DNA from: an uncultured Methanobrevibacter sp.
GTDB taxonomy: Archaea > Methanobacteriota > Methanobacteria > Methanobacteriales > Methanobacteriaceae
DNA length: 64,000 nt
NCBI GenBank assembly: GCA_900318035.1
Contig: ONJC01000015.1
Location: forward strand, 54,312 to 118,311
Direction of reading: 5' to 3'
Shown: one piece after another, positions 8,819-19,072 of the stretch
Layout: every line of letters begins with the position of its first letter
Position numbering within the stretch: position 1 is the first letter of the stretch
Notes under the pieces: generated by a model
Databases searched by the model: none
What the model saw: only the letters and a program-made list of their open reading frames with translations
What the model was told of the DNA's origin: nothing
Program-made: the position numbers and the translations under genes

Positions 8819-9721
8819 TCATCTAAGTTCAATTTCCATTAAATCGTAAGCGATTTCAGTTTTTTCAAAAATTTCTCGTGCTTCATTCAATAGGATTTCA
8901 GAAAATTTCCCGTTATATCGTGTGCTGATGTGTGTTAGTACTAATTCTTTACACTTTGATTGCTTTGCAACATATGCTGCATCGGCTGCTGTTGAATGTC
9001 CATGTTCTTCTGCATTCTCTTCATCCTGACATGTAAATGTTGATTCATGAATCAGGAGTGTGCTGTCTTTTGCAAAATTAATCATTTCCTCACAGGGTCT
9101 GGTGTCTCCGGAATATGTGATTTTAATTCCTTTTCTAGGTTCACCGAGAACCTGTTCGGGCTTTATGATTTTCCCGTCAATTTCAACTTCTTCTCCGTTG
9201 TGCAATTTGCCGAAAAGAGGGCCTACGGGGACTCCCAATTCAATGGCTTTTTCCCTTAAAAACCTTGGCTTTTTCTTTTCTTCAATTGAATATGCAAGAG
9301 CAGGAACATTATGTCTGACGGATTGGCATTTGATAATGTATTCTTCAGTCTCTTTAATGATTCCTGATTCTATTTCAACGAATTCAAGAGGGTATTCATA
9401 TTTGCAATAACCGAAGTTTAATATTGCATTTCTGACTTTATGCAATCCTTTGGGACCGTATATTGTTAATTTTTCTGTTCTTCCATGCAGTCCAAGGGAT
9501 TGTATGAGTCCCGGAAGGCCTAAAATATGGTCTCCGTGAAAATGTGTGATAAATATTTCGGATATTTTCATGGGGCTTACTTTTGTGTGGAGCATTTGTC
9601 TTTGAGTTCCTTCTCCGCAATCAAACAGCATCACTTTTCCGAATGCCTTAACGGCAATTGAAACTTGATTTCTCTCTTTTGAGTGAACTGCTGAAGAGGT
9701 TCCTAAAAATATTATTTCCAT
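8819..9721 (-). CDS. rnz: Ribonuclease Z (tRNA 3' endonuclease)
   Basis: A 300-residue metallo-beta-lactamase-fold nuclease. It removes the 3' trailer from precursor tRNAs. The zinc-binding motif THFHGDH is at residues 59-65, the family signature FLGTSSAVHSKERN at the N-terminus, the downstream ligands in YSGDTRPCEE and the C-terminal LTHISTRYNG. Length matches the short RNase Z form. ATG 9721 is preferred because AAGTGAT precedes it; the in-frame GTG at 9730 is part of that site. First gene of the rnz-mscS-nadA operon, divergent from nadC. Confidence 0.95.
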   Translation of the reverse strand: MEIIFLGTSSAVHSKERNQVSIAVKAFGKVMLFDCGEGTQRQMLHTKVSPMKISEIFITHFHGDHILGLPGLIQSLGLHGRTEKLTIYGPKGLHKVRNAILNFGYCKYEYPLEFVEIESGIIKETEEYIIKCQSVRHNVPALAYSIEEKKKPRFLREKAIELGVPVGPLFGKLHNGEEVEIDGKIIKPEQVLGEPRKGIKITYSGDTRPCEEMINFAKDSTLLIHESTFTCQDEENAEEHGHSTAADAAYVAKQSKCKELVLTHISTRYNGKFSEILLNEAREIFEKTEIAYDLMEIELR

Positions 9722-9789
9722 ATAAATCACTTAAATTATATTATAGATTAGATATATATTTTAAATAATATTAAAGTTTAGGTGATTTT

Positions 9790-10611
9790 TTGGATAAAAT
9801 TATTGAATACATGTTGGCTGAGGATGAGGGATTTGGTGATATTACTTCAAATGCTGTTGTTGAAAAAGATTTGGTAATATCTGCTCAGATAGTTTCAAAG
9901 GATGAAGGAATTTTGGCCGGAATGGATGTAATCAGAGGAGTATTTGAAGAATATGGTGTTAAAGTCAATTTCTGGCTGAAGGATGGTTCATCAATATCTA
10001 AAAATGATTTGCTGATGTCAGTTGTGGGGGATGCAAGAACTATTCTGCTTTTGGAGAGGACAGTCTTGAATTTATCCATGAGGATGAGTGGGGTAGCCAG
10101 TGCCGCCAGTCATTATGTTAATCTTGTCAAGGATTATGATGTGAGGGTTGCCGGAACACGCAAGACTTCACCTGCAATTGCCAAATTTGATAAATATGCG
10201 CTTCAGGTTGGAGGTGCGGACACTCACCGCTTCAGTTTGGATGACATGGTTCTAATTAAGGACAATCACATTGCTACATGTGAAAGTCCGTTGGATGCTT
10301 TGTTAAAAGCTAAAAAGAATACTAGTTTTTCTAAAAAGATAGAAATTGAAGTGGAAACTATCGACGATGCAATAGAGTGTGTAAAAAATGGGGCGGATAT
10401 TGTAATGCTTGATAACATGAATCCAAATGAGGTCGGTGATGTTATTGACCGGTTAAATGAGTTAAATATTCGTCAAAATTCATTAATCGAAGTGTCTGGA
10501 GGCATTACTGATGATACTATTGCAGATTATGCCAAGCTGGGTGTGGATATCATCTCAATAGGTGCTCTGACACATTCTTCAAGAAGTCTTAACTTCAGCA
10601 TGAGGTTTTAA
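9790..10611 (+). CDS. nadC: Nicotinate-nucleotide pyrophosphorylase (carboxylating)
   Basis: A 273-residue quinolinate phosphoribosyltransferase, which converts quinolinate and PRPP to nicotinate mononucleotide. Seen: EDEGFGDITS, the catalytic/substrate motifs GTRKTSPAIAKFDKYAL and GGADTHRFSLDDMVLIKDNH, and the C-terminal EVSGGITDDTI and ISIGALTHS phosphate-binding loop. The start is a TTG at 9790 placed three bases after a GGTGAT site. Divergent from the rnz-mscS-nadA operon with a 68-base shared spacer, so NadA and NadC could be co-regulated. Confidence 0.95.
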   Translation: MDKIIEYMLAEDEGFGDITSNAVVEKDLVISAQIVSKDEGILAGMDVIRGVFEEYGVKVNFWLKDGSSISKNDLLMSVVGDARTILLLERTVLNLSMRMSGVASAASHYVNLVKDYDVRVAGTRKTSPAIAKFDKYALQVGGADTHRFSLDDMVLIKDNHIATCESPLDALLKAKKNTSFSKKIEIEVETIDDAIECVKNGADIVMLDNMNPNEVGDVIDRLNELNIRQNSLIEVSGGITDDTIADYAKLGVDIISIGALTHSSRSLNFSMRF

Positions 10612-10614
10612 GAA

Positions 10615-12132
10615 TTATAATCTTAATTTTAAAACTTCTTTCAGCTCTTCGTTGGTCATTTCAGTCAGAAATGTTTCATCGCTTACGATGGATTTGCTTG
10701 CCAGATCTGTCTTATGTTTGCTTATGGCATCAATTGTTTCTTCAAGGGTTCCCTTTGTAATGAATCGGTATACCATGACATCGTTTTCCTGACCTATTCT
10801 GTGCACCCTGTCTGTGGCCTGATTTTCAACTGCAGGGTTCCACCATAAGTCATAATGGATGACATTTTGTGCGGCGGTCAGATTCAAACCTGTTCCTCCA
10901 GTTTTAAGTGTCGCAACCAGGATTTTATAGTTTTCATCCTCCTGGAATGTATCAATTACATTTGCCTTTTCAATCCTTGTCTGTGAGCCGTGCAGGAACA
11001 GTACCTCTTGTTTGAACTTTTTGGAAATCAATTCTTGAATGAGCTTGCCCATTTCAACATATTGGGTAAAAATCAGAACCTTTTCATTGGCATCTAAGAT
11101 ATTGGACAGTATATCAACTAAAAGCTCCATTTTTCCGGATTCTGATATTTTTGGATTTTTAATGTCTAAAAACTGTGCGGGATGGTTGCAGGTCTGTTTC
11201 AGTGCAGTTAATATTTTAAGAATTATTCCTTTTCTCTGGATTCCCTTTGAATTTTCAATATCAAAGAATATTTCATCTAAAATCGCATTATATAGTTTTA
11301 TCTGCTTTTTGGATAATGTACAATAGATGTCATTGATGAATTTCTCCGGCAGTTCCTTTTTGATGTCATCATCGGTTTTCAAACGCCTTAAAACGAATGG
11401 TTTAGCTATTGTTCTCAAATCATCTAAGGTCTCTTCATCTTCCAGTTTTTCTATTGGCATAACATACTGCCTTTTAAAATCATCTTTTGTTGACAGATAT
11501 CCTTTATTTGTAAAATCAAATATTGACCAGTAATCCATAAGTTTGTTTTCGATTGGAGTTCCGGTCAATGCAACTTTTGACCTTGCATCAACGCTTTTGA
11601 TGGCTTTTGTCTGTTCGGTATTTGGATTTTTAATATTTTGGGCTTCATCTATGATGCATAAAAACCATCTTTGGTCAACAAACATGTCCAAATCAAGTCT
11701 GACAACGCCGTAGGAGGTCAGTATGATGTCGTATGTCTCAAGTGGAAATGTTCTGTTGGATCCGTGGTAAATGAAATATGTCAAATCTGGAGTGAATTTT
11801 TTAATTTCATTTTCCCAATTGGATATTAGTGTTGGCGGAACGATTATCAAAGCTGTTTTGTCTTCCAGGAGATTATTTTCCTTATAATAAAGGATTGCAG
11901 ATAAAATCTGTATTGTCTTTCCAAGACCCATGTCGTCAGCCAGTATGCTTCCGAATCCATATCTGATGTTTTGAACCAGCCATGAATACCCAATTTTTTG
12001 ATAGGGCCTCAAATCCCCTGTCAGGGTATGTGGGACATCATAAATTTTATTTTCCCTGATTAATTTTTTAAATTTGGCAAAATCCTTTGCATTCAAATGT
12101 TTTTTAACTGAATCTTCTAGTTGGTTGGCCAT
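10615..12132 (-). CDS. SNF2/RapA-family helicase-like ATPase, compact form
   Basis: A 505-residue SNF2 ATPase carrying only the two RecA-like lobes. Motif I is DDMGLGKT at 66-73, the DEAQ box follows at about 168, motif III is ALTGTPIEN, and motifs V-VI are ATLKTGGTGLNLTAA and ATDRVHRIGQ. Family members move along double-stranded DNA to remodel protein-DNA complexes. Most archaeal and bacterial homologs carry several hundred extra N-terminal residues (often a SWIM zinc finger), which are missing here. The start region is clean and no helicase-like sequence is seen upstream, so this appears to be a genuine short form or an old truncation. Converges on nadC with three bases between the stops. 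Confidence 0.9.
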   Translation of the reverse strand: MANQLEDSVKKHLNAKDFAKFKKLIRENKIYDVPHTLTGDLRPYQKIGYSWLVQNIRYGFGSILADDMGLGKTIQILSAILYYKENNLLEDKTALIIVPPTLISNWENEIKKFTPDLTYFIYHGSNRTFPLETYDIILTSYGVVRLDLDMFVDQRWFLCIIDEAQNIKNPNTEQTKAIKSVDARSKVALTGTPIENKLMDYWSIFDFTNKGYLSTKDDFKRQYVMPIEKLEDEETLDDLRTIAKPFVLRRLKTDDDIKKELPEKFINDIYCTLSKKQIKLYNAILDEIFFDIENSKGIQRKGIILKILTALKQTCNHPAQFLDIKNPKISESGKMELLVDILSNILDANEKVLIFTQYVEMGKLIQELISKKFKQEVLFLHGSQTRIEKANVIDTFQEDENYKILVATLKTGGTGLNLTAAQNVIHYDLWWNPAVENQATDRVHRIGQENDVMVYRFITKGTLEETIDAISKHKTDLASKSIVSDETFLTEMTNEELKEVLKLRL

Positions 12133-12274
12133 TTTATATTCTCTTCTGATTTGATGAGTGATATTCTGTTGTTAATCGAATATTAATTTATGTTTCTCAT
12201 TAAAATATGAAGATTTTTTTCCGTTGATTTTGAATATTTGTCTGAAAAACAATAATTTAATAATATAGTAAAAT

Positions 12275-12284
12275 GATATATATT
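12275..12284 (+). promoter_or_regulatory. TATA box of carAB
   Basis: GATATATATT lies 37-47 bases before the carA ATG, so transcription would begin around 12305-12310 with a short leader holding the GGTGAT ribosome site (12313-12318). An alternative TATA-like sequence is at 12262-12268. Confidence 0.45.
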
Positions 12285-12321
12285 AAAGATAGAGATTATA
12301 TTTTTTTATAATGGTGATTTA

Positions 12322-13404
12322 ATGGTTAAAATAGCTAAATTGGCTTTGGAAGATGGAACAATTTTAAAAGGAGAAGCTTTCGGTTATGAAACCACCAAAT
12401 TGGGAGAACTTGTTTTCTCTACTGGTATGGGTGGTTATACTGAATCTTTAACCGACCCGTCTTTTAAAGGAGAAATCTTAATGTCTACTTATCCTTTGGA
12501 AGGAAATCATGGGGTAAGTGAGAAGTGGTATCAATCTGATAAAATTCAGGTTGAAGGATTTGTTTGTCGTGAAGTTTGTCGTGAAGTATCCAACTTCGGA
12601 CCTCAAAAAACTTTGGATGAGTTTTTAAAGGAATTTGAAACTCCTGGAATCAGCGGAATTGACACCAGGGATTTAACATTAAAAATTCGTGAAAGAGGTT
12701 CACTAAAAGCAGCAATCACAACAGAAGACATTGATGACGATAAATTGTTGGAAATGGCAAAATCACAACCAAGCATTGAAGATAGGGATGTTGTACCTTT
12801 AGTTTCAACAAAGGAGATTAAAATATTCAATGAAGATGCCGACAAGAAAGTTGCATTGATTGATTGTGGTGTTAAAAAGAATATCATTAACTCATTTTTG
12901 GAAAGGGATATTGGTGTTGTATTATTCCCTTATGATACTGATTATAAAACTGTCTTGGATTACTCTCCAAACGGGCTGATGATTACTTCAGGACCTGGAA
13001 ACCCTGACAGGGTAACTGAGACAATCGAAACCATGAAAAAACTCTCCAGCAGATTGCCTATTTTCGGAATTTGTATGGGACAACAATTGATTGCTAAGTC
13101 TTTCGGAGCAAGGTCTTATAAAATGAAATTTGGCCACCGTGGTGAAAACCAGCCGGTCAAGGATTTAAAAACCGGAAAAGTATTTATCACATCTCAAAAC
13201 CATGGTTTCACAATTGATAAGGAATCTTTAAAAGAAACAGACTTAGAATTAGCTCAAATTAACTTAAATGATGGAACTCCAGAAGGAATTTCCCACAAGG
13301 AATTACCTTTAAAATGTATACAGTACCACCCTGAAGCAGGCCCTGGTCCAAACGATACAAAAAGCATTTTTGATGAGTTTAATCAGATGATGGAAGATTA
13401 TTAA
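12322..13404 (+). CDS. carA: Carbamoyl-phosphate synthase small (glutaminase) subunit
   Basis: A 360-residue class I glutamine amidotransferase subunit. It releases ammonia from glutamine for carbamoyl phosphate made by CarB, feeding pyrimidines and arginine. The N-terminal CarA domain has [15 protein letters not shown]; the C-terminal glutaminase has the nucleophile Cys in FGICMGQQL and the His/Glu pair in YHPEAGPGP. Ribosome site GGTGAT is well placed. The gap to carB is only 20 bases, so the two form an operon. Confidence 0.97.
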   Translation: MVKIAKLALEDGTILKGEAFGYETTKLGELVFSTGMGGYTESLTDPSFKGEILMSTYPLEGNHGVSEKWYQSDKIQVEGFVCREVCREVSNFGPQKTLDEFLKEFETPGISGIDTRDLTLKIRERGSLKAAITTEDIDDDKLLEMAKSQPSIEDRDVVPLVSTKEIKIFNEDADKKVALIDCGVKKNIINSFLERDIGVVLFPYDTDYKTVLDYSPNGLMITSGPGNPDRVTETIETMKKLSSRLPIFGICMGQQLIAKSFGARSYKMKFGHRGENQPVKDLKTGKVFITSQNHGFTIDKESLKETDLELAQINLNDGTPEGISHKELPLKCIQYHPEAGPGPNDTKSIFDEFNQMMEDY

Positions 13405-13424
13405 AAAATTAATGAGGATTATAT

Positions 13425-16400
13425 ATGCCAGTTGATAAGGATATTAAAAAAGTATTAATTATTGGTTCAGGACCTATTCAAATCGGACAGGCTGCAGAGT
13501 TCGATTATTCAGGTTCACAAGCATGTAAATCACTAAGAGAGGAAGGTATTGAAACTGTTTTGGTTAACAGTAATCCGGCTACAATCCAAACTGACATTGA
13601 TATGGCCGACACAGTTTATACTGAACCATTAACTCCAGAAATCGTTGCTAAAATTATAAAAGAAGAAGAAATTGACGCTATTTTACCAACTATGGGTGGA
13701 CAAACCGGATTAAATATTGCAACAGGTCTTGGAGATTTGGGATTGCTTGAAGGAATTAAGGTCATAGGTTCTGATGTTCAAACAATTAAAGATGTGGAAG
13801 ACCGTGATTTATTTGCAAACCTGATGGAAGAAATTGGAGAACAAATTCCAAAATGTCAGGCTGTAGAAAGTGTAGATGCGGCGCTTGAAGCCGTAAAAGA
13901 AATAGGCTATCCTGTAATTGTAAGGCCAGCATTCACCTTGGGTGGAACTGGTGGTGGAATTGCATACAATGAAGAGGAATTAATTGAAATCGCAAATCAC
14001 GGTTTGGATATGAGTTTCATCAATCAGGTTCTCATCGACGAATCTGTTTTAGGATGGAAAGAAATTGAATTTGAAGTAATGAGAGATAAGGAAGACACCT
14101 GTATCATTGTATGTACCATGGAAAACATAGATCCTATGGGTATTCACACAGGAGACAGTGTTGTAGTTGCTCCAATTCAGAATCTATGTGATGAAACCAT
14201 TCAAAAAATGCGTGATGCATCAATCAAGATTATCAGAGCATTAGGAATTCGCGGTGGATGTAACATTCAATTTGCACTAAACCCTGAAACCGACGAATAC
14301 AAAGTCATTGAAGTAAACCCTCGTGTATCAAGAAGCAGTGCGCTTGCTTCAAAAGCGACAGGTTATCCGATTGCAAAAATCTCATCAAAAGTTGCATTAG
14401 GAATGACTTTGGACGAAATCAAAAATGACATTACCAAAGAGACTCCTGCATCATTTGAACCTGCCATCGATTATGTAGTAATTAAAATTCCAAGATGGCC
14501 GTTTGACAAGTTCAAAGGAATCAGCCGCCAGGTTGGAGTTCAAATGAAAGCTACCGGGGAAGTAATGGCTATTGGAAGAACATTCGAAGAAGCATTCCAA
14601 AAAGCATTAAGGTCTTTGGACATGGGCTTTGACGGATTTGAATATGTTGAATGGACAGAAGAAGACTTGTCAAATCCGACTGATTTAATTTATTTCCAAA
14701 TCTATTCTGCAATCAAGGACGGAATGGATATAGATAGAATAAGGGAACTTACAAAAATCGATAATTTCTTCCTATACAAAATCAGAAACATCGTTAACTT
14801 TGAAAATGATGTCACTATCGATAAATTGAATGATGAATATTACTTGAGAAAAGCAAAACAGTTAGGATTTTCAAATAAGAGATTAGCTTCACTGACTGAC
14901 CAGACAGAAGAATATGTCAGAAACTTGCTTTCAAGATACAACATCAAACAATCATATAAGATGGTAGATACCTGTGCTGCAGAATTTGAGGCAAAAACTC
15001 CTTACTACTACAGCAGCTATGACATTGGAAACGAACTGGTATCAACCACTAAAAAGAAAGTTGTTATTCTTGGAGCAGGCCCTATTAGAATTGGTCAGGG
15101 TATTGAATTCGATTACTGTTGTGTACATTCATCTTTGGCTTTAAAAGAGGATGGAATCGAAACAATTTTAATCAACAACAACCCTGAAACCGTAAGTACA
15201 GATTACGATATTTCAGACAAACTGTTCTTTGAGCCATTGACCTTTGAAGATGTAATGGGCGTCATCGAACAGGAAAAACCTGATGGTGTCATCGTGCAGT
15301 TCGGTGGTCAGACATCAATTAATTTGGCAGTGCCTCTGGCTAATGCAGGTGTTAAAATTTTAGGAACTCCTTATGAAAGTATTGATAGGGTAGAAGACAG
15401 AGAGTTATTTGCTGATCTTTTGGAAAAATTACACATTCATCAGGCACCATATGGAACTGCAAACTCTTTTGAAGAGGCAAAGGAAATTGCAGAAAGAATT
15501 ACATTCCCAGTACTTGTACGTCCATCATATGTTATTGGTGGAAGGGCAATGGAAATTGTTTATGATGTAAATGAGCTTGAGGAATATATGAAAGAGGCAG
15601 TAAAAGTTTCACCTGACCACCCGATTTTAGTTGACAAGTTCCTCGAAGATGCAATTGAATTGGACGTTGACCTTTTATGTGACGGTGAAGACGTATTCAT
15701 AGCAGGTATCATGGAACACATCGAAGAAGCAGGTGTCCACTCAGGAGACTCTGCATGTGTAATACCTCCTCAAACCATTCCGGCACATATTTTAGACGTT
15801 ATTCGTGAAAACTCCACTAAATTGGCTCTGGAATTGGATGTTAAAGGTTTAATGAATATTCAATACGCAGTCAAACTTGATGAGGAAATGGTATACATTA
15901 TTGAAGCAAACCCTCGTGCAAGTAGAACAGTTCCATTTGTAAGCAAAGCTATTGGAGTACCTTTGGCAAAAGTAGCTACATGGATTATGCACGGAGCAAA
16001 ATTAAAAGACTTCAATTTAACCAAAGAAATTAATATTGACCATGTTGCTGTAAAAGAGTCTGTATTCCCATTCCTTAAATTACCTGAATCAGACACTATC
16101 CTTGGTCCTGAAATGAAATCCACAGGTGAGAGTATAGGTATAGATGAAAACTTCGGAATGGCATTCTATAAATCCCAACTTTCAGCGGGAATGGAACTTC
16201 CTAAAGAAGGAAAAATATTCCTCACAGTTAAAGAACAGGACAAGAAAAAAATCAGACCTATTGCAGATAAGGCTGCTAATTTAGGATTTGAAATTGCTGC
16301 AACTAACGGTACAGGTAAGGCCACCGGTTTGGAAGACATTGAAATAATCAAAAAGGTTTCACAAGGATCTCCTAACATCAGGGATGCAATACTTAATAAT

Positions 16401-16601
16401 GAAATTGATTTGATTATCAACACTTCTGAAGGAAAACAATCTGCCAAAGACGGTTATATTATCAGAAGATTGGCTATTGAACTTGGTATACCATATGTTA
16501 CCACATTGGCCGGTGCAAGAGCAGCTTTAAATGCTATTGCAGCTGTACAAAACAGCGAAATTAATGTAAAATCATTAAATGACTATGCGGATGGAGAATA
16601 A
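13425..16601 (+). CDS. carB: Carbamoyl-phosphate synthase large subunit
   Basis: A single 1058-residue CarB with two homologous ATP-grasp halves: [19 protein letters not shown] at the start of the first and [18 protein letters not shown] at the start of the second (about residue 545). ATP-grasp motifs [12 protein letters not shown] and [12 protein letters not shown] are both present, and a C-terminal MGS-like allosteric domain closes the protein. Some archaea split carB into two genes; here it is intact. Makes carbamoyl phosphate from bicarbonate, ATP and ammonia supplied by CarA. Confidence 0.97.
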   Translation: MPVDKDIKKVLIIGSGPIQIGQAAEFDYSGSQACKSLREEGIETVLVNSNPATIQTDIDMADTVYTEPLTPEIVAKIIKEEEIDAILPTMGGQTGLNIATGLGDLGLLEGIKVIGSDVQTIKDVEDRDLFANLMEEIGEQIPKCQAVESVDAALEAVKEIGYPVIVRPAFTLGGTGGGIAYNEEELIEIANHGLDMSFINQVLIDESVLGWKEIEFEVMRDKEDTCIIVCTMENIDPMGIHTGDSVVVAPIQNLCDETIQKMRDASIKIIRALGIRGGCNIQFALNPETDEYKVIEVNPRVSRSSALASKATGYPIAKISSKVALGMTLDEIKNDITKETPASFEPAIDYVVIKIPRWPFDKFKGISRQVGVQMKATGEVMAIGRTFEEAFQKALRSLDMGFDGFEYVEWTEEDLSNPTDLIYFQIYSAIKDGMDIDRIRELTKIDNFFLYKIRNIVNFENDVTIDKLNDEYYLRKAKQLGFSNKRLASLTDQTEEYVRNLLSRYNIKQSYKMVDTCAAEFEAKTPYYYSSYDIGNELVSTTKKKVVILGAGPIRIGQGIEFDYCCVHSSLALKEDGIETILINNNPETVSTDYDISDKLFFEPLTFEDVMGVIEQEKPDGVIVQFGGQTSINLAVPLANAGVKILGTPYESIDRVEDRELFADLLEKLHIHQAPYGTANSFEEAKEIAERITFPVLVRPSYVIGGRAMEIVYDVNELEEYMKEAVKVSPDHPILVDKFLEDAIELDVDLLCDGEDVFIAGIMEHIEEAGVHSGDSACVIPPQTIPAHILDVIRENSTKLALELDVKGLMNIQYAVKLDEEMVYIIEANPRASRTVPFVSKAIGVPLAKVATWIMHGAKLKDFNLTKEINIDHVAVKESVFPFLKLPESDTILGPEMKSTGESIGIDENFGMAFYKSQLSAGMELPKEGKIFLTVKEQDKKKIRPIADKAANLGFEIAATNGTGKATGLEDIEIIKKVSQGSPNIRDAILNNEIDLIINTSEGKQSAKDGYIIRRLAIELGIPYVTTLAGARAALNAIAAVQNSEINVKSLNDYADGE

Positions 16602-16678
16602 CTTTTCTTTATCCTTTTATTTACTTTTTTTTCAAAATTTGTATTTATGCTTAATTAACGTATTCTCATTTTGACAGT

Positions 16679-17281
16679 TCAGTAATTGCCGTATAGGTAT
16701 TCTTTGATGTTAATACCGCAGGATGGACAGTCATCTTCCCCGATTTTTAACCTTGTTTTACATTTAGGGCAGAAGTTTAATTGAACTTCATATTCCTTGT
16801 TTTGATTAATGATGATATTGACGTCAATTCTTTCAGTGATGTTGCTTTTAAGGACGCTCATGTCCCAGTCATTGTCCATCAGGAGTTTTTTATAGTAAAA
16901 CGCTTCAGTCATTGTATCGTAATAGCCGATAGTCTCGCCCATTCTTTTGATATAAAAACCTTTAACCTTATGGTCAAAGAGAATTTCCCCTTCTCTTTCC
17001 TTTTTGTTGAATTTTGTTCCCTTTATACGCCCTCTTGGCCGTTTTTCGGGAAAAGGGGGTAATACCATATTTTCATACTTGTTTTCAAGGTCACATTCAA
17101 CAAGCAAATCATAGTCAAAATTACAAAAAAATAGTGCATCTCGCTCATATAGTGCATCAGACAACTTTCTAAACTCTCCATAATCTTTATTATTGTGTTT
17201 AACTCTATATACATCACCAGTTTTCACGATATTTCGGTAAAAGTATCTTATTTCCTGAGAGTTAATTGAAATCATCTCCAT
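16679..17281 (-). CDS. AP2-like repeat protein with C-terminal zinc ribbon
   Basis: A 200-residue protein without a named family that I can assign. Two segments share a short pattern of strands followed by a helix (DYGEFRKLSDALYERD at about 34-49 and ETIGYYDTMTEAFYYKK at about 115-131), reminiscent of AP2/integrase-type DNA-binding repeats. A basic stretch RPRGRIKGTKFNKKER lies between them. The C-terminus has CPKC and CPSC forming a zinc ribbon. A DNA- or RNA-binding role is an inference. The exact start is unclear: ATG 17281 and ATG 17275 are both possible. Confidence 0.7.
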   Translation of the reverse strand: MEMISINSQEIRYFYRNIVKTGDVYRVKHNNKDYGEFRKLSDALYERDALFFCNFDYDLLVECDLENKYENMVLPPFPEKRPRGRIKGTKFNKKEREGEILFDHKVKGFYIKRMGETIGYYDTMTEAFYYKKLLMDNDWDMSVLKSNITERIDVNIIINQNKEYEVQLNFCPKCKTRLKIGEDDCPSCGINIKEYLYGNY

Positions 17282-17407
17282 TATATTAAAAAAGCGAAGT
17301 ATTGAATTTGTGCAAAAGTCTTTATTGCACTTGTTTAATATTATTTCTTCAAATCTAATAAAGTTAATGAAAAATTATTTTAATAAAAAAAATTAGATTC
17401 TAGATTA

Positions 17408-18562
17408 ATGTTTACTATATCAAACGGAATCATTTTAAAAGGTCAGAATTTAATTCCATCAAAGGAAAACATCGTTGTAGATGACGGTAAAATCATTCAA
17501 ATAAAAAAAGATGCAAAAGAAGGTAAAATCATCGATGTTGATGGTGCTGTTGTTTGCCCTTCATTTATCAATGGTCATATTCACATTGGCGATTCGATAA
17601 TTAAGGATGAAGGGTACGGTTTATCCTTAAGTGAAATGGTCAAGCCTCCTGATGGGGTTAAACATAAAGCACTGGCAAATGCAACCGATGAAGAGCTAAT
17701 CCATGCCATGCAGGAGTCAATGTGGGACATGGTTAACTCAGGAACAACCCATTTCATCGATTATCGCGAAGGCGGAATCAGGGGAGTTGAACTTTTAAGG
17801 AAGGCTTGTAAAGATATTCCGATTAAACCGATTATTTTAGGCCGTGACGATAGTTTTTATGGGGATGATCCTGATTTGGGTAAAGTCAAAATAGCCATTA
17901 GAAGGCTTTTAAAGGTTGCCGATGGAATTGCGCCAAGTGGCTTTGGCGAAATTACACAAGACGTTGCAAATCTGATTGTTGACGAATGCAGTAAACAGGG
18001 TAAGATTTCATCAATTCATGTTGCGGAATCCGAATCAAATCAAATAGAATCATTGAATGAATTTAATAAAACCGAAATCGAAAAGGGTATTAACAGTAAC
18101 TTTTCCCAGCTGGTTCACCTTACAAATCCCAAAAATAATGATTTGGAGCTGGTTTCAAAATCAAGTTCCAACATTGTAGTTTGTCCGAGGGCCAATGCAA
18201 CATTGAATGTAGGAGTTTGCAGACTGAATGAAATGCTGGGGCTGGGTATAAGGCCGCTACTCGGAACTGATAATGTAATGCTAAACTCTCCAAATATGTT
18301 TAGGGAGTTGGAATTTACCTTAAAATTAATGTCTGTTTATTATAAATCGTATATTAATCCGCAGCAGTTGTTACAAATGGCTACAACCAATGTCTGCAGC
18401 AATGGTGTAAATAATATCATACAAAAATCCGTTATAGATGAGGGTAATTGCGCCGAATTTATTATTTTCAAATCTTTTTCTAAAAACCCATACCTTAATA
18501 TATGCAATAGGTTAGAAACGAAAAATATATTATATATCATTAATAAAAAATGTATTGTATAA
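17408..18562 (+). CDS. Amidohydrolase-family protein (cytosine/adenosine deaminase-like)
   Basis: A 384-residue metal-dependent hydrolase of the TrzA/AtzA-SsnA-like group. Seen: N-terminal beta-sandwich part, metal-binding HIHIGDS in place of HxH, IHVAESE with the third His, and the late Asp in LLGTDNVMLN. This group deaminates or dechlorinates nucleobase-like compounds; the substrate cannot be told. It lacks the SMHTH-type motif of the known methanogen 5'-deoxyadenosine deaminase DadD, and is shorter, so I do not assign that role. No ribosome site precedes the ATG. The next gene (Usp) follows after about 40 bases. Confidence 0.8.
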   Translation: MFTISNGIILKGQNLIPSKENIVVDDGKIIQIKKDAKEGKIIDVDGAVVCPSFINGHIHIGDSIIKDEGYGLSLSEMVKPPDGVKHKALANATDEELIHAMQESMWDMVNSGTTHFIDYREGGIRGVELLRKACKDIPIKPIILGRDDSFYGDDPDLGKVKIAIRRLLKVADGIAPSGFGEITQDVANLIVDECSKQGKISSIHVAESESNQIESLNEFNKTEIEKGINSNFSQLVHLTNPKNNDLELVSKSSSNIVVCPRANATLNVGVCRLNEMLGLGIRPLLGTDNVMLNSPNMFRELEFTLKLMSVYYKSYINPQQLLQMATTNVCSNGVNNIIQKSVIDEGNCAEFIIFKSFSKNPYLNICNRLETKNILYIINKKCIV

Positions 18563-18603
18563 TATCATGGATATAAATCTATATGATATGGGAGTTGATA
18601 ATG

Positions 18604-19026
18604 ATGTATAAAAAAATATTGGTTCCGACAGACGGATCAGAATTTGCAAAGAAGGCTCAAAAGCATGCATTATTTTTGGCAGGTGTTACTGGCGCTGAAA
18701 TAATTGCCGTAAGTGTCACAGAGAACAATTTTGTCAACGGGCTTCCATTGGATGATGAGGTGTACCAGTTAAATCAGGTCTTAAATGAAAGATCACAAGA
18801 GAATCTTGAAGAATTTGACAAATTAAATGCTGATAATATAAAAATATCTCATGTAATTAAAGAAGGTTCTCCTGCAAGATGTATTTTAGAAGTGGCAGCT
18901 GATGAAGATGTTGATTTAATAGTCATGGGAAGTTCAGGTAAATCTGGATTTGATAGATTTATAATGGGTAGTGTGGCAGATAAGGTTGTAAATTCGGCCA
19001 AATGCGCAGTACTTGTAATCCATTAG
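18604..19026 (+). CDS. Universal stress protein (UspA family)
   Basis: A 140-residue Usp-domain protein with the ATP-binding type signature: N-terminal KILVPTDGSEFAKKA and C-terminal VMGSSGKSGFDRFIMGSVADKVV. ATP-binding Usp proteins act as stress-related switches; the function of archaeal forms is little known. Two adjacent ATGs (18601, 18604) follow a GGAG site at 18591-18594; I use the second, which gives the family start MYKKILVP. Sits between the amidohydrolase and a four-CBS gene on the same strand. Confidence 0.9.
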   Translation: MYKKILVPTDGSEFAKKAQKHALFLAGVTGAEIIAVSVTENNFVNGLPLDDEVYQLNQVLNERSQENLEEFDKLNADNIKISHVIKEGSPARCILEVAADEDVDLIVMGSSGKSGFDRFIMGSVADKVVNSAKCAVLVIH

Positions 19027-19072
19027 ATTATTATTAATTTATTATTATAATTTTGTTAATATAGGTGTTTTT

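Noticed and set aside
10615..12132. SNF2 gene as a phage- or plasmid-borne defence helicase
   Set aside because: No defence, phage or mobile genes surround it; neighbours are housekeeping genes nadC and carAB.
12558..12590. Apparent tandem 12-base duplication in carA (codes for VCREVCRE)
   Set aside because: A VxRExCRE-like segment is what I expect at this position in CarA, so this is probably normal sequence and not a recent duplication.
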